DNA from: Acidovorax soli
Lineage (GTDB): Bacteria > Pseudomonadota > Gammaproteobacteria > Burkholderiales > Burkholderiaceae_C
Direction of reading: 5' to 3'
DNA length: 64,000 bases
Assembly: GCF_900107605.1 (NCBI RefSeq)
Contig: NZ_FNQJ01000002.1
Span: forward strand, 248,001-312,000
The notes beneath the pieces are model-generated. The model saw only the letters and a list, made by a program, of their open reading frames with translations, did not search any database and was not told the origin of the DNA. Of this stretch, positions 1 to 10,086 are shown piece after piece (position 1 is the first letter of the stretch; every line of letters begins with the position of its first letter). The position numbers and the translations under genes were made by a program.

Positions 1-678
1 CACACGGCCGGCCACAGGGGTCAGCACCTCGAAGGCTTTGCCAACCTGCGTGCCGCCGGGCCGCTGCACCACGTCGAGCGCCGCACGGGCCTGGGCCAGG
101 TCGGCGCGGGCCACCTGCTGGTCCTGCACCGCGGCGTCGGCGTCTTTCTCGGCCGCCTGCACCGCCAGGCGCTCGGTATCCAGCCGCGCGGGGGCCACAA
201 AGCCCTGCTGCGCCAGCTGCTCGCTGCGGCGCAGGTCATGGCGGGCCTGTTCCAGCGCCACGCGGCTGCGCTCGATGCGCACGGCAGCGCGCTGCACACC
301 GGCCTGAGCCGCCGTCACGCGGGCCTGCTGTTCACGCAGGCTGCGCTCGTCCAGCAGGGCCGGCAAACCGGGGGTCATGCGCGCCACCACGTCACCCGCC
401 CGCACGGCATCGCCCTCGCGCAGCACAATGCGCGCCAAGCGACCGGCCAGCGGGGCCGAAATGCTGTAGCGATCGCGCAGGCGGGTTTTCGCGTCCTCGT
501 CAACGCCAGCCTCGAAGCGCCCCTGCACCACGGCCGCCGTCTCCACCGGCAGCGGCCGGGGTGCAAATGCCCAGGCCAGCAAGGCGCCCAGCACCACCAG
601 CGTCCCGCCACCCCAGATCACCGTTTTCTTCTGCATTGCCGTCTTCCCCTTGCCTGCATTGTTGGTTGCCTGTGTCAT
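1..678 (-). CDS. HlyD-type periplasmic adaptor, partial
   Basis: Membrane fusion protein that would link an inner-membrane ABC exporter to the cell envelope. Only the N-terminal 226 residues are in the window; the C-terminal barrel domains are cut off. Visible are a membrane anchor (about residues 19-35, VIWGGGTLVVLGALLAWAF), the first half of a lipoyl/barrel-sandwich domain (ISAPLAGRLARIVLREGD, about 70-90) and a long Gln/Arg/Ala-rich helical hairpin (about 110-205). I chose the ATG at 678 because it overlaps the TGA of the upstream permease gene (ATGA), implying translational coupling; an internal Met at 636 is the alternative. It is the third gene of an ATPase - permease - adaptor operon. 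The substrate cannot be told. Confidence 0.85.
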   Translation of the reverse strand, partial: MTQATNNAGKGKTAMQKKTVIWGGGTLVVLGALLAWAFAPRPLPVETAAVVQGRFEAGVDEDAKTRLRDRYSISAPLAGRLARIVLREGDAVRAGDVVARMTPGLPALLDERSLREQQARVTAAQAGVQRAAVRIERSRVALEQARHDLRRSEQLAQQGFVAPARLDTERLAVQAAEKDADAAVQDQQVARADLAQARAALDVVQRPGGTQVGKAFEVLTPVAGRV

Positions 679-3053
679 TCCCGCGTCTTGAGCGCACCCA
701 CCATGTCCAGCCGGTCGATCTGCCGGCGCACCACCAGGGCGCTGGCCACCCCCGCCGCCACCACGCACAGCCCTGCCCAGGCATAGGTGCGCGCACTGAT
801 GACCACCGGAAACAGGAACTGGTCGTTCTTGAGCAGTTCCACCAGCAGGTGCACCAGCCCCCAGCCCATGGCCATGCCCAGCGGCAGCGCCAGCGCAATG
901 CCGATCGCCAGCTCGCCCAGCAGCAAGGCCGACACCTCGCCGCGCGTGAAACCCAGCACGCGCAGGCTGGCCAGCTCCCAGGTGCGTTCGGCCAGGGCAA
1001 TGCGCGCATTGTTGTAGACCACGCCCACGGCGATTACGGCCGCGAACAGCGTGAGGATGGTGCTCATGATGCGCACATTGCGCGCGCTCACATCCTGCAT
1101 GTTGCGCAGCAGCGTGGCCTTGCTGAAGGCGCCCGCCACGCGCGGCAGGGCCTTGGTGGCCTCCAGAAAGCGCGCTTCGGAGCCGGGCTCCAGCGCCACA
1201 TTGAACTGCGAGGCCACGTTGCCCTCCTGCAGCCAGCGGTTGAGTGTGTCGCGCTGCACGTAGGCGTTCAGGCCCATCATCTCGCGCACGGTGGCCTGCA
1301 CGGGCACATACAGCGTGCGCTGCCGGCCTTCCAGCACCTCCACGCGCACCCTGTCGCCCACGCGCACGCCCAGCTTGTCGGCCAGGCGGTCGGTGAGCAG
1401 CAGTCCGGCATCGGGCACGGTGCTCTGGCGGCCCTCCACATCCACAATGCGCAACAGCTGTGCGTCCGGGGCCACGCCCTGCAGCCCCACCCGCTCGCTG
1501 CGGTGGCCGTAGGCCATGCGCACCGCCACACTGCGCGCGGGCTCCACACCCGTCACACCGGGCAAGCGCGCCAGCTGCAGGCGGGCCAGCGCATCCACCG
1601 GTTCGGTCATCCAGACATTCACATCGCTGCGCATCGCGATGTGGAAGGTGGTGTCCACGATGTGATCGATGGCATCGCGAAAGAAATTGCCCATGACCAC
1701 GATGGCCACCGCAGCGGCCGTGCCACCGATGGTGAGCGTGGTGCGCAGGGGCTTGCGCTCCATGTTGCGCAGGATCATGCGCAGCCCAGCGGGTATGCGG
1801 CGCACCCCCAGGCGCTCCAGCGTGGTGCGGCGGTACTGGCCCGGGGCGGGCGGGCGCATGGCCTCGGCCGGGGCCAGGCGCACGGTGGCCCCGATTGCGC
1901 TGAGCGTGCCCAGCAGCGCGGTGCCGCCCGTGACGCCAGCCCCCACCAGGATCAGCCAGGGCGCAATGCGATGTTCGAACACCGGAAAGAAAAAGAACTC
2001 GGCATACAGGCCCGTCAGCATCGTGCCCAGCCCGTTGCCCAGGGCCACGCCCAGCGCCAGCCCCACCGCCACGATTACGCCCACCAGCTTGAGGTAATGC
2101 CCGGCAATGGTGCTGTTGGGATAGCCCAGCGCCTTGAGCGCGGCGATCTGCTCGCGCTGCGTGGCCACCAGGCGCGAGAGCACCACATGCAGCAAAAAGG
2201 CCGCAACGGCCAGGAAGATGGCGGGCAGCAGGGTGCCCATCACGCGCTGCTCCTTGATCTCGTTGTCGAGCATGGCGTGCGAGGCCTGGTCCTCGCGGCC
2301 CCGGGCATCGCGCCCGCCATAGGGCGCCAGCAGCCGTGAGAGGCCATCGAGCACGGCGGGCTCCGACGCCTGCGGCGCCAGCTTGACGGCCACACGGTTG
2401 AAGGCGCCCTGCATGTCGTAGGCCGCGGCCAGCGCCTCACGGTCCACCCAGAAAACGCCGAAACCGCGCAGGTCGGGCATGCCAGCCATGCCTGCAAAGA
2501 TGTACTCGGGCGACAGCGCCGTGCCCACGATGCGCAGCTGGCGGCGCTTGCCATTGATCAGCGCCGTCACCTCATCGCCCGGGCGCAGGCCGCGCACGCG
2601 GGCAAAACCTTCGGACACCAGCGCATCGATGGTGCTGTCGCTGCGGCCCTGACCCGCGCCGGGCGGGGCCAGCGCCTGGCCACTGCGCACCGTGACCCGG
2701 TTCATGTGCGGCGGCTGGCGCAGGTCCACGCCGATGAGCTGGCCGATGATGGGATCGACCAGCCCGGCGATCTCCACGCGCACCACCTGTTCCACCGTTA
2801 CCTGCACATCGGCCACGCCAGGCACGCCGCGCAACACGTCGGCCAGCGCCAGCGGCGCGCGCTTGACGGTGGCGAACGCATCGGCAAAGTGGCCCTGGGC
2901 ATAGAACTGGTCGCGCGCCAGCGCCAGCGAATCCACCGCCGACAAGGTGGTAATGAAGCCCCCCAGCCCGCTGGCCACCACCAGCGCAATGGTGAGAGCC
3001 TGGCTCCACATGCGGCGCAGGTCGCGCAGCAGCTTGCGGTCGATGGCTTTCAT
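675..3053 (-). CDS. FtsX-family ABC transporter permease
   Basis: Inner-membrane permease of the MacB/DevC type, 792 residues. An N-terminal membrane segment (about 17-36) is followed by a periplasmic region, a first three-helix FtsX domain (from [20 protein letters not shown], with the conserved [12 protein letters not shown] loop), a second periplasmic domain and a second FtsX domain at the C-terminus ([35 protein letters not shown]). The two-FtsX layout is that of large exporters such as the LolC-like/YbbP group. The start at 3053 ([16 protein letters not shown]) was preferred to longer in-frame options because the conserved N-terminus begins there. It lies 67 bp after the ATPase gene and overlaps the adaptor start by four bases. 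Such systems move lipids, peptides or antibiotics; the substrate here is unknown. Confidence 0.88.
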   Translation of the reverse strand: MKAIDRKLLRDLRRMWSQALTIALVVASGLGGFITTLSAVDSLALARDQFYAQGHFADAFATVKRAPLALADVLRGVPGVADVQVTVEQVVRVEIAGLVDPIIGQLIGVDLRQPPHMNRVTVRSGQALAPPGAGQGRSDSTIDALVSEGFARVRGLRPGDEVTALINGKRRQLRIVGTALSPEYIFAGMAGMPDLRGFGVFWVDREALAAAYDMQGAFNRVAVKLAPQASEPAVLDGLSRLLAPYGGRDARGREDQASHAMLDNEIKEQRVMGTLLPAIFLAVAAFLLHVVLSRLVATQREQIAALKALGYPNSTIAGHYLKLVGVIVAVGLALGVALGNGLGTMLTGLYAEFFFFPVFEHRIAPWLILVGAGVTGGTALLGTLSAIGATVRLAPAEAMRPPAPGQYRRTTLERLGVRRIPAGLRMILRNMERKPLRTTLTIGGTAAAVAIVVMGNFFRDAIDHIVDTTFHIAMRSDVNVWMTEPVDALARLQLARLPGVTGVEPARSVAVRMAYGHRSERVGLQGVAPDAQLLRIVDVEGRQSTVPDAGLLLTDRLADKLGVRVGDRVRVEVLEGRQRTLYVPVQATVREMMGLNAYVQRDTLNRWLQEGNVASQFNVALEPGSEARFLEATKALPRVAGAFSKATLLRNMQDVSARNVRIMSTILTLFAAVIAVGVVYNNARIALAERTWELASLRVLGFTRGEVSALLLGELAIGIALALPLGMAMGWGLVHLLVELLKNDQFLFPVVISARTYAWAGLCVVAAGVASALVVRRQIDRLDMVGALKTRE

Positions 3054-3120
3054 GCTGTGTTGCCGCCGAGGGGGTGCCACGCACACACAGTGGGTGAGAG
3101 TGGGGACGGCTTCCGGGCCC

Positions 3121-3870
<750 letters not shown>

Positions 3871-3926
3871 GGAAGGCAGCGCTGCGCGCCGGGCATCAGG
3901 ACAATGCCGCACAGTGTGGGCACTGC

Positions 3927-3940
3927 TTGATGCGTGTCAA
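3927..3940. promoter_or_regulatory. FNR/ANR-type box upstream of the ABC export operon
   Basis: TTGATGCGTGTCAA matches the FNR-family pattern TTGAT-N4-ATCAA with the frequent GTCAA right half. It lies 57 bp upstream of the start codon of the ATPase gene on the minus strand. This suggests oxygen- or nitric-oxide-responsive control of the exporter operon. The match is to sequence only. Confidence 0.4.
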
Positions 3941-4063
3941 CCACCCTGGGTCAAGCGATGGGCACAAAACGGTAGCCGCCACACAGGTTCGCCTTGTGGA
4001 CAGCGAACATCACGCAACCAGCCCGTGGCCAACAGCACCGCGATGGCGGCACCCTGACTCCTG

Positions 4064-4110
4064 AAAAAAACAGCTACCAGCGCTTATTTCATAAGCGATA
4101 GAAGCTTATT
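4064..4110. repeat. Palindromic intergenic repeat, AGCGCTT family (copy 1)
   Basis: The core is GCGCTTATTTCATAAGCG at 4080-4097, a hairpin with arms CGCTTAT and ATAAGCG, flanked by AGCTACC on the left and TAGAAGCTTATTCGATTC on the right. The left and right half-sites start 13 bases apart, the same spacing as in copies at 14.98 kb and 35.45 kb. It lies just downstream of the stop of rarD. The rest of the 3871-4148 gap holds the FNR-type box and nothing else I recognise. Confidence 0.6.
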
Positions 4111-4148
4111 CGATTCAGAATTTCGGGCCCCATGCTTTGGTTCCGTGC

Positions 4149-5027
4149 TCAGGGTGCGGCACGGCCCCGGCGCGTCCAGGCCCCTTCCACGCTGTACACC
4201 AGCAGGGCCGCCCAGATCAGCACAAAACCCACCAGACGCGCCGGCTGGAGCGGCTCGTTGAACAGCCAGACCCCCAGCGCAAACTGCAGGCTGGGCGAGA
4301 TGTACTGCAGGATGCCCATGGTGGCCAGGGGAATCCGGCGCGCGCCCGCGGCAAACAGTAGCAGCGGCACAGCGGTCAGGGGGCCGGCCACCAGCAGCCA
4401 CGCCATGGTGGGTATATCCCCCTGCACCAGCGCGCCCTGCCCCTGCGCAGACCAGATGGCGAGCGCGGCCGCCGCCACCGGCGCCAGCATCATGGTCTCC
4501 AGCGCCAGACCCTCCAGCGCGCCCAGCGTGGCCACCTTGCGCATCAGCCCATAAAAACCAAAGCTCAGGGCCAGCACCAGCGCAATCCACGGCACGCGCC
4601 CGGCCTGCACCGCCAGCCACAGCACACCGGCCGCCGCCACAGCCACGGCCAGCCACTGCCCGGGGCGGGGCCGCTCGTGCAGGAAGACAAAACCCAGCGC
4701 CACATTCACCAGCGGCAGGATGAAATAGCCCAGGCTGGCATCCACCACATGCTGGTTCTGCACCGCCCAGACATAGGTGAGCCAGTTGCCCGACAGCAGC
4801 AGCGCCGACACCGCGAACGCCCCCAGCACCCTGGGCTGGCCCCACAGGGCGCGCATCCAGCCCCAATGCCTGCGCACGGCCAGCACGGCGAAGACGAACA
4901 CCAGCGACCACACGGTGCGGTGCACCACCACCTCCAGCGCGGGCACATGGGCCACCTGCCGGAAATACAGCGGAAACAGGCCCCAGGCCACATACGCCAG
5001 GGCGGCAAATATCACGCCAGAGGACAT
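4149..5027 (-). CDS. rarD: EamA-type transporter RarD
   Basis: Integral inner-membrane protein of the drug/metabolite transporter superfamily, 292 residues and about ten hydrophobic segments. The N-terminus (GVIFAALAYVAWGLFPLYFR), the HRTVWSLVFV segment, GNWLTYVWAVQNQHVVDASLGYF and the C-terminal LQYISPSLQFALGVWLFNEP block are hallmarks of the RarD subgroup. RarD was linked to chloramphenicol sensitivity in other bacteria but its substrate is not settled. It is a single gene followed by a palindromic repeat. Confidence 0.92.
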   Translation of the reverse strand: MSSGVIFAALAYVAWGLFPLYFRQVAHVPALEVVVHRTVWSLVFVFAVLAVRRHWGWMRALWGQPRVLGAFAVSALLLSGNWLTYVWAVQNQHVVDASLGYFILPLVNVALGFVFLHERPRPGQWLAVAVAAAGVLWLAVQAGRVPWIALVLALSFGFYGLMRKVATLGALEGLALETMMLAPVAAAALAIWSAQGQGALVQGDIPTMAWLLVAGPLTAVPLLLFAAGARRIPLATMGILQYISPSLQFALGVWLFNEPLQPARLVGFVLIWAALLVYSVEGAWTRRGRAAP

Positions 5028-5059
5028 GTCACTTCATTTCTTGCAAGGCAGCACACCGC

Positions 5060-5776
5060 TCATTCCGAGGTGCTGGGGCTCCAGAAAGCCTGCCGCACCG
5101 CCGGCACGGCGGTCAGACGCTGCACCAGGGCATCCATCACCTCGCCATCCACGGAAGTGGCTGCCAGAACGGCTTCGATTTCCACCTCCTCCTGCCCGAA
5201 GGCGTGGATCTCCAGGTCCCGTGCCGGGTAGCTGCAGTGGGCCAGCTCATCCTCCAGGCTGGCCAGCACGACTTTCTGGTGTGCCCGCGCGGCAATCACA
5301 TACACCGTGTTGGTCACCTCCACGGATTCGTCATCCAGCGGCTTGCGGTTGATGGTGTTCACGATGGGGCGCAGCAAGGTGTTGGCCGCCAGCACGAAGC
5401 AGGTCGCCAGCATGGCCTCCAGGACCAGATCGGCACCCGCCGCCGCCCCCACGGCAGCAGACCCCCAGAGCGTGGCCGCGGTGTTAAGGCCGCGCACATT
5501 GCCATCCTCACGCATGATCACGCCGGCCCCCAGGAAGCCGATGCCCGACACCACGTAGGCCGCCACATGCACAGCGCCCTCATGCCCATGCAGGCGGTTG
5601 GCCATATCCACAAAAACGGCGGCCCCCACGGCCACCAGCACATTGGTGCGCAGCCCCGCCGTGCGCTGGCGGTACTGGCGCTCCAGGCCAATCAGCCCTC
5701 CCAGCACGAACGCAGCCGTCAGGCTCACCAGCGTATCGATCAGCGACTCCAGGCGAATGTTGTGCAGTGCCTCCAT
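5060..5776 (-). CDS. MgtC/SapB family membrane protein
   Basis: A 238-residue protein with an N-terminal block of membrane segments and a soluble C-terminal domain. The family signature GGLIGLERQYRQRTAGLRTN is followed by segments VLVAVGAAVFVDMA, YVVSGIGFLGAGVIM and TLWGSAAVGAAAGADLVLEA. The C-terminal ~90 residues (VTNTVYVIAARAHQKVVLASL onward) look like the small ACT-like domain of MgtC. MgtC proteins help some pathogens survive low Mg2+ and inside macrophages, and act on the F-type ATP synthase in Salmonella; the role here is unknown. The start at 5776 has a clear GGAGGGG ribosome site; a longer frame from 5917 is not conserved. No Mg2+-sensing leader is evident in the 150 bp upstream. Confidence 0.85.
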   Translation of the reverse strand: MEALHNIRLESLIDTLVSLTAAFVLGGLIGLERQYRQRTAGLRTNVLVAVGAAVFVDMANRLHGHEGAVHVAAYVVSGIGFLGAGVIMREDGNVRGLNTAATLWGSAAVGAAAGADLVLEAMLATCFVLAANTLLRPIVNTINRKPLDDESVEVTNTVYVIAARAHQKVVLASLEDELAHCSYPARDLEIHAFGQEEVEIEAVLAATSVDGEVMDALVQRLTAVPAVRQAFWSPSTSE

Positions 5777-5928
5777 CAATCTCACCCCTCCATATCGTGG
5801 TTCGGCAGCGCCGGCGGGTTGCCTGAAAAATACGCAGACGAACTCCGAGCCCGGGCGGATGATCCGAGCCACCCGCCACCGGAACATGTCAGGCCGTGTG
5901 ACCCAGGCGGGCGCCATGCGCCCGGGGA

Positions 5929-7023
5929 TCAGACGTTGAACAGGAAATTCAGCACATCGCCGTCTTTGACCACGTATTCCTTGCCTTCGGCGCGCATCTT
6001 GCCTGCATCCTTGGCACCTTGCTCGCCCTTGTAGGCAATGAAGTCGTCAAAGGCGATGGTCTGGGCACGGATGAAGCCACGCTCGAAGTCGCCGTGGATC
6101 ACGCCAGCGGCCTGCGGTGCCGTGTCACCGATGTGGATGGTCCAGGCGCGCACTTCCTTCACGCCGGCAGTGAAATAGGTCTGCAAACCCAGCAGCTTGA
6201 AGGCACCCCGGATCAGGCGGGCCAGGCCGGGTTCGCTCTGGCCCATTTCGGCCAGGAACATGTCGCGATCTTCGTCGCTCATCTCAGCCATTTCGGCTTC
6301 CATTTTGGCGCAAATCGCCACCACGGGAGCGTTCTGGCTGGCGGCGTATTCCTTGAGGCGATCGAGGAACGGGTTGTTCTCGAAACCATCTTCGCTCACG
6401 TTGCCGACAAACATGGCGGGCTTGGCCGTGATCAGGCACAGGGATTTGAGCAGGGGCTGCTCTTCCTTGGTGATCTCCACGCTGCGGGCGGGCTTGCCTT
6501 CGTTGAGCGCGGCCTGGATGCGTGTAAGCAGTGCCACCAGCTTGGCGGCGTCCTTGTCGTTGCCCGATTTGGCGGCCTTGCTGTAGCGGTTGAGGGCTTT
6601 CTCCACCGTGCCCAGGTCGGCCAGGCACAGCTCGGTCTGGATGACTTCGATGTCGGAGATCGGGTCCACGCGGCCTGCAACGTGGATCACGTTGTCGTCC
6701 TCGAAGCAGCGCACCACGTTGACGATGGCGTCGGTTTCACGGATATGGGCCAGGAACTGGTTGCCCAGGCCCTCGCCCTGGCTGGCGCCCGCCACCAGGC
6801 CGGCGATGTCCACGAACTCGACGATGGCCGGCACGATGCGCTCAGGCGAGATGATCTCGGCCAGCTGCTGCAGGCGCGGATCGGGCACCTCCACCACGCC
6901 CACATTGGGCTCGATGGTGCAGAAGGGGTAGTTCTCGGCGGCGATGCCAGCCTTGGTCAGCGCGTTGAAGAGGGTGGACTTGCCGACGTTGGGCAGGCCC
7001 ACGATGCCGCATTGGAGGCTCAT
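5929..7023 (-). CDS. ychF: Ribosome-binding ATPase YchF
   Basis: Universally conserved Obg-family P-loop protein that binds ATP rather than GTP and associates with ribosomes; 364 residues, the usual length. G1 is GLPNVGKST (residues about 8-16), G3 is [17 protein letters not shown], and the C-terminal TGS/ubiquitin-like domain ends with the typical [10 protein letters not shown]. Its C-terminus lies 152 bp from the mgtC family gene on the same strand. Transcription is probably independent of its neighbours. Confidence 0.97.
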   Translation of the reverse strand: MSLQCGIVGLPNVGKSTLFNALTKAGIAAENYPFCTIEPNVGVVEVPDPRLQQLAEIISPERIVPAIVEFVDIAGLVAGASQGEGLGNQFLAHIRETDAIVNVVRCFEDDNVIHVAGRVDPISDIEVIQTELCLADLGTVEKALNRYSKAAKSGNDKDAAKLVALLTRIQAALNEGKPARSVEITKEEQPLLKSLCLITAKPAMFVGNVSEDGFENNPFLDRLKEYAASQNAPVVAICAKMEAEMAEMSDEDRDMFLAEMGQSEPGLARLIRGAFKLLGLQTYFTAGVKEVRAWTIHIGDTAPQAAGVIHGDFERGFIRAQTIAFDDFIAYKGEQGAKDAGKMRAEGKEYVVKDGDVLNFLFNV

Positions 7024-7117
7024 GGCAGGGCTTTCTGGTGTTCTGGAGACAAACCCCGGATTTTACGGGCCTGGGGCAAAGCCCTGCCGCGCATACCCTG
7101 TGGACAGAGGGCGCCGC

Positions 7118-7987
7118 TCATTCGAAGCACAGATCCGCGGCAACGCGCTGCCCCACGCGCAGCACCTGCCCCGCCCCCTGGCGCACGATGGCATTCATGC
7201 CGAAGGTGATGGCGCCGCCGACGCGCGCATCCTGGCGGTACGCCTGCAGTGCGTCGGTCACGGCCGGGCTGCTGTGCGCGGTGGCGGGATCGATGTTGGG
7301 TATGGGACAGCGCGCGCACGGTTTGACGGGCTGCAGATGCACTTCGCCGTGCTCCGCCGCCACGCGCACCCTGTCCACGCGGTCTTCGTCGTGCGCTTCC
7401 AGCCCCGCCAGCACCACGTTGGGCCGGAAACGCTCCATGCCCACGCTGGCCTGCCCGGCGGCCATCAGGCGCGCATTCAGCCCGGCCAGCGATGCCTCGC
7501 TGGTGACCAGCAAAGGGAATGCATCGGCAAACTGGTTGGGCGCTTCCACCCCCTGGGTCCAGTCCATGCCCGACAGGCGGCGGTGATCCGGGTCGAAGCG
7601 CACCAGGCGGCAAGGCTGGCCCAGGAAATCGCTGAACCACTGCGCCGCCACAGGGCCCATGTCCCAGGCGGGTACGGTATCGCTCCATACCTTCACGGTG
7701 GTGGGGCCGTCCACGGCATCCAGGGCCAGGTGCAACGCCAGCATACCCGGCGCGCGCAGCACCAGTTCGAAGGTCTTGAGCTGGGGGCGCACCAGCGCCA
7801 TGCGGGGCACGGTGCGCTGGGTCAGGAACATGCTCTGCGCATCGACCACCATCCAGGCGCGGTCGAGGTCCAGACCCGTCTCGGTGAGCAAGGCCTCCTG
7901 CACCGCTATGCCCGCGCAGGATTTGACCGGGTAAACGAACAGGCGCGAGATCGTGCCGGAGAGATCGGATTCAGGGAGAGAAGTCAC
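7118..7987 (-). CDS. MOSC domain protein (YcbX-like)
   Basis: A 289-residue protein with an N-terminal MOSC beta-barrel domain (ISRLFVYPVKSCAGI) and a C-terminal MOSC domain carrying the conserved CARCPIPNID motif, whose Cys can bind the molybdenum cofactor. YcbX-type proteins reduce N-hydroxylated compounds. No ATG lies near the conserved start, so I chose GTG at 7987 (VTSLPESDLSG), with TGGAG about 11 bases upstream. It is divergent from the UbiH-type hydroxylase, with a gap of about 90 bp. The start is uncertain; the family is not. Confidence 0.82.
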   Translation of the reverse strand: MTSLPESDLSGTISRLFVYPVKSCAGIAVQEALLTETGLDLDRAWMVVDAQSMFLTQRTVPRMALVRPQLKTFELVLRAPGMLALHLALDAVDGPTTVKVWSDTVPAWDMGPVAAQWFSDFLGQPCRLVRFDPDHRRLSGMDWTQGVEAPNQFADAFPLLVTSEASLAGLNARLMAAGQASVGMERFRPNVVLAGLEAHDEDRVDRVRVAAEHGEVHLQPVKPCARCPIPNIDPATAHSSPAVTDALQAYRQDARVGGAITFGMNAIVRQGAGQVLRVGQRVAADLCFE

Positions 7988-8065
7988 GCGAGCAGGCTCC
8001 AGTCGGCAGCACCAAGGGCCGGGGATGGGCCATTGTGCCGCGCCGTCTGGCCCATGGCCCCCTCC

Positions 8066-8071
8066 TACAAT
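8066..8071 (+). promoter_or_regulatory. Candidate -10 element (leaderless start)
   Basis: TACAAT ends six bases before the ATG of the hydroxylase gene, with no Shine-Dalgarno sequence, so transcription would begin at or next to the start codon. No good -35 hexamer is visible. See the related sites before the genes at 16.5, 34.0 and 54.4 kb. Confidence 0.3.
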
Positions 8072-8077
8072 GCCCCC

Positions 8078-9211
8078 ATGGCGAAAACCTTTGACATCTG
8101 TATCCGTGGCGCCGGCGTGGTGGGCCGCACCCTGGCCTTGCTGCTGGCCCGCGAGAGGCTGCGCGTTGCGCTGGTGGCTGCACCCTCTCCTTCGGTGGCG
8201 CCCCCGGGCGACGTGCGGGCCTACGCGCTGAATGCGGCATCGCGCCAGCTGCTCGATTCCCTGCGCAGCTGGCCCGATCCGGCCCATGCCACGGCGATTG
8301 CACAGATGCAGGTTTTTGGCGATCAGGGTGGCGCAGTGCACTTTGATGCGGCCACCCAGGGCGTCGAGGCGCTGGCCTGGATCGTGGACGTCCCGGCGCT
8401 GGAGGCCCGCCTGGCGGAAGCCGTGCGCTACCAGCCGCAGGTCGAGATAGTGTCCGAGCCGGTCCCCGCAACCCTGACCGTGGTGTGCGAGGGCCGGGCC
8501 AGCCGCACCCGCAGCGAGTTTGGCGTGGCATTCGAAGTCACCGCCTACGAACAGCACGCCATCGCCACGCGGCTGAGCTGCGAGCGCCCCCACGGACAGG
8601 TCGCCCGCCAGTGGTTTCTGCCGGACGGCATCCTGGCTTTTTTGCCACTGGACGGTGCCCAGGGGAACTCTGTAGCGGTGGTGTGGTCTGTCCTCAAGGA
8701 ACAGGTACCCCAGTTGCTGGCACTGGCGCCGCAGGAATTCACCCAGCGCCTCGAAATCGCCAGCCAGGGTGCACTGGGAACGCTGCAATTGCAGGGTGAA
8801 CGGGCCGCCTGGCCCCTGCAGCAGGCGCGTGCCAGCCGCTGGTGCGGCGCATTGCCCGGCCAGGGCAGCCAGCCTCGCAGCTGGGTGCTGGCCGGCGATG
8901 CGGCCCACAACGTGCATCCGCTGGCAGGACAGGGGCTGAACATGGGGCTGGCGGATGCGCAGGCCTTGGCTCGCGTGCTGCATGGGCGCGACTACTGGCG
9001 CAGCGTGGCCGACCTGCGCTTGCTGCGCAGCTACGAACGCGAGCGCAAGGCGACGATGCTGCCCATGGGGTTGGCCACGGACAGCCTGCAACAGCTTTTT
9101 GCACGCACCGAGGCTCCGTGGCAAGCACTGCGCAACTGGGGCATGAAGGGCTTCGAGCACAGCGGCCCCTTGAAGGAATGGATGGCCCGCCAGGCCATGG
9201 GAACCCACTGA
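8078..9211 (+). CDS. UbiH/UbiF-type FAD-dependent hydroxylase
   Basis: Flavoprotein monooxygenase, 377 residues, probably hydroxylating a ring position in ubiquinone biosynthesis. The N-terminal dinucleotide motif GAGVVGRTLALLLARE and the C-terminal FAD/ribityl motif GDAAHNVHPLAGQGLNMGLAD are both intact; the latter is the UbiH/COQ6 family signature. Which ring carbon is modified cannot be told from the sequence alone. The ATG at 8078 is preceded by TACAAT, suggesting a leaderless message. It is followed 50 bp later by dsbC; the two may be cotranscribed. Confidence 0.88.
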   Translation: MAKTFDICIRGAGVVGRTLALLLARERLRVALVAAPSPSVAPPGDVRAYALNAASRQLLDSLRSWPDPAHATAIAQMQVFGDQGGAVHFDAATQGVEALAWIVDVPALEARLAEAVRYQPQVEIVSEPVPATLTVVCEGRASRTRSEFGVAFEVTAYEQHAIATRLSCERPHGQVARQWFLPDGILAFLPLDGAQGNSVAVVWSVLKEQVPQLLALAPQEFTQRLEIASQGALGTLQLQGERAAWPLQQARASRWCGALPGQGSQPRSWVLAGDAAHNVHPLAGQGLNMGLADAQALARVLHGRDYWRSVADLRLLRSYERERKATMLPMGLATDSLQQLFARTEAPWQALRNWGMKGFEHSGPLKEWMARQAMGTH

Positions 9212-9261
9212 CACCTGTGGCTGCGCGTGCAGCCGCCGCGACAACACTGACCGAGAACACG

Positions 9262-9987
9262 ATGCAATTGATCCCCACCCTGCTGGCCGCGGCCGCTTTC
9301 GCCCTGAGTTTCACAGCCTCCGCCCAGGAAGCCACCATCCGCAAAACACTGGCGGAACGCATTCCCCAAATGGAAAAAATCGACGAGGTCCGCACCACGG
9401 CCATGCCCGGCCTGTACGAAGTGCGCATCGGCACCGACATTTTTTACACCGACACCAAGGGCAATTACCTAATCCAGGGCGAGCTGATCGACACCAAGGC
9501 GCGCCGCAATCTGACCGAAGACCGCATCAACAAACTCACGGCGGTGGATTTTGCGGCCCTGCCCCTGAAGGACGCCTTCACCATCGTGCGTGGCGATGGC
9601 AAACGCAAGCTGGCGGTGTTCGAAGACCCCAACTGCGGCTACTGCAAGCGTTTCGAGCGGGATCTGCAGAGCGTGGACAACATCACGATCTACCTGTTTC
9701 TCTACCCCATCCTGAGCCCCGACTCGGCAGAAAAATCCCGCAACATCTGGTGCGCCAAAGACAAGGCGGCCACCTGGCATGACCTGATGCTGCGCGACAA
9801 GACACCCAACACCGCCAGTTGCGACACCAGTGCCTTGCAGCGCAATCTTGCGTTCGGCAAAAAGTACAAGATCACCGGAACCCCCACCCTGATTTTCGCG
9901 AACGGCGCGCGCGTTCCCGGAGCGATCAGCGCCCAGGATGTGGAAAAGCGTCTGGCCGAGGCGGGCAGCGCCACCAGCAGCAACTGA
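9262..9987 (+). CDS. dsbC: Periplasmic thiol:disulfide isomerase DsbC
   Basis: A 241-residue exported protein that reshuffles wrong disulfides. It has a Sec signal peptide (cleavage near SFTASAQ-EA), a DsbC N-terminal dimerisation domain (to about residue 100) and a thioredoxin-fold domain with active site CGYC and cis-proline loop GTPT. Extra cysteines (NIWCAKDK and NTASCDTS) match the second, structural disulfide of DsbC. It would be kept reduced by DsbD, which is not in the window. Confidence 0.95.
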   Translation: MQLIPTLLAAAAFALSFTASAQEATIRKTLAERIPQMEKIDEVRTTAMPGLYEVRIGTDIFYTDTKGNYLIQGELIDTKARRNLTEDRINKLTAVDFAALPLKDAFTIVRGDGKRKLAVFEDPNCGYCKRFERDLQSVDNITIYLFLYPILSPDSAEKSRNIWCAKDKAATWHDLMLRDKTPNTASCDTSALQRNLAFGKKYKITGTPTLIFANGARVPGAISAQDVEKRLAEAGSATSSN

Positions 9988-10086
9988 GTTCACGCGAGGG
10001 GCCGCCCATGCGCCCCTCCAGCCCCGAAACCCCTGCGGGTGACGCGCGCATCGACGCCAGGCACCCGCCTTCCGCGACGCCCCCCC

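Noticed and set aside
561..2339. A 592-codon open frame on the plus strand opposite the FtsX permease
   Set aside because: Its protein is His/Gln/Arg-rich and repetitive in character, as expected for the antisense of a high-G+C gene. The minus-strand permease has clear domains.
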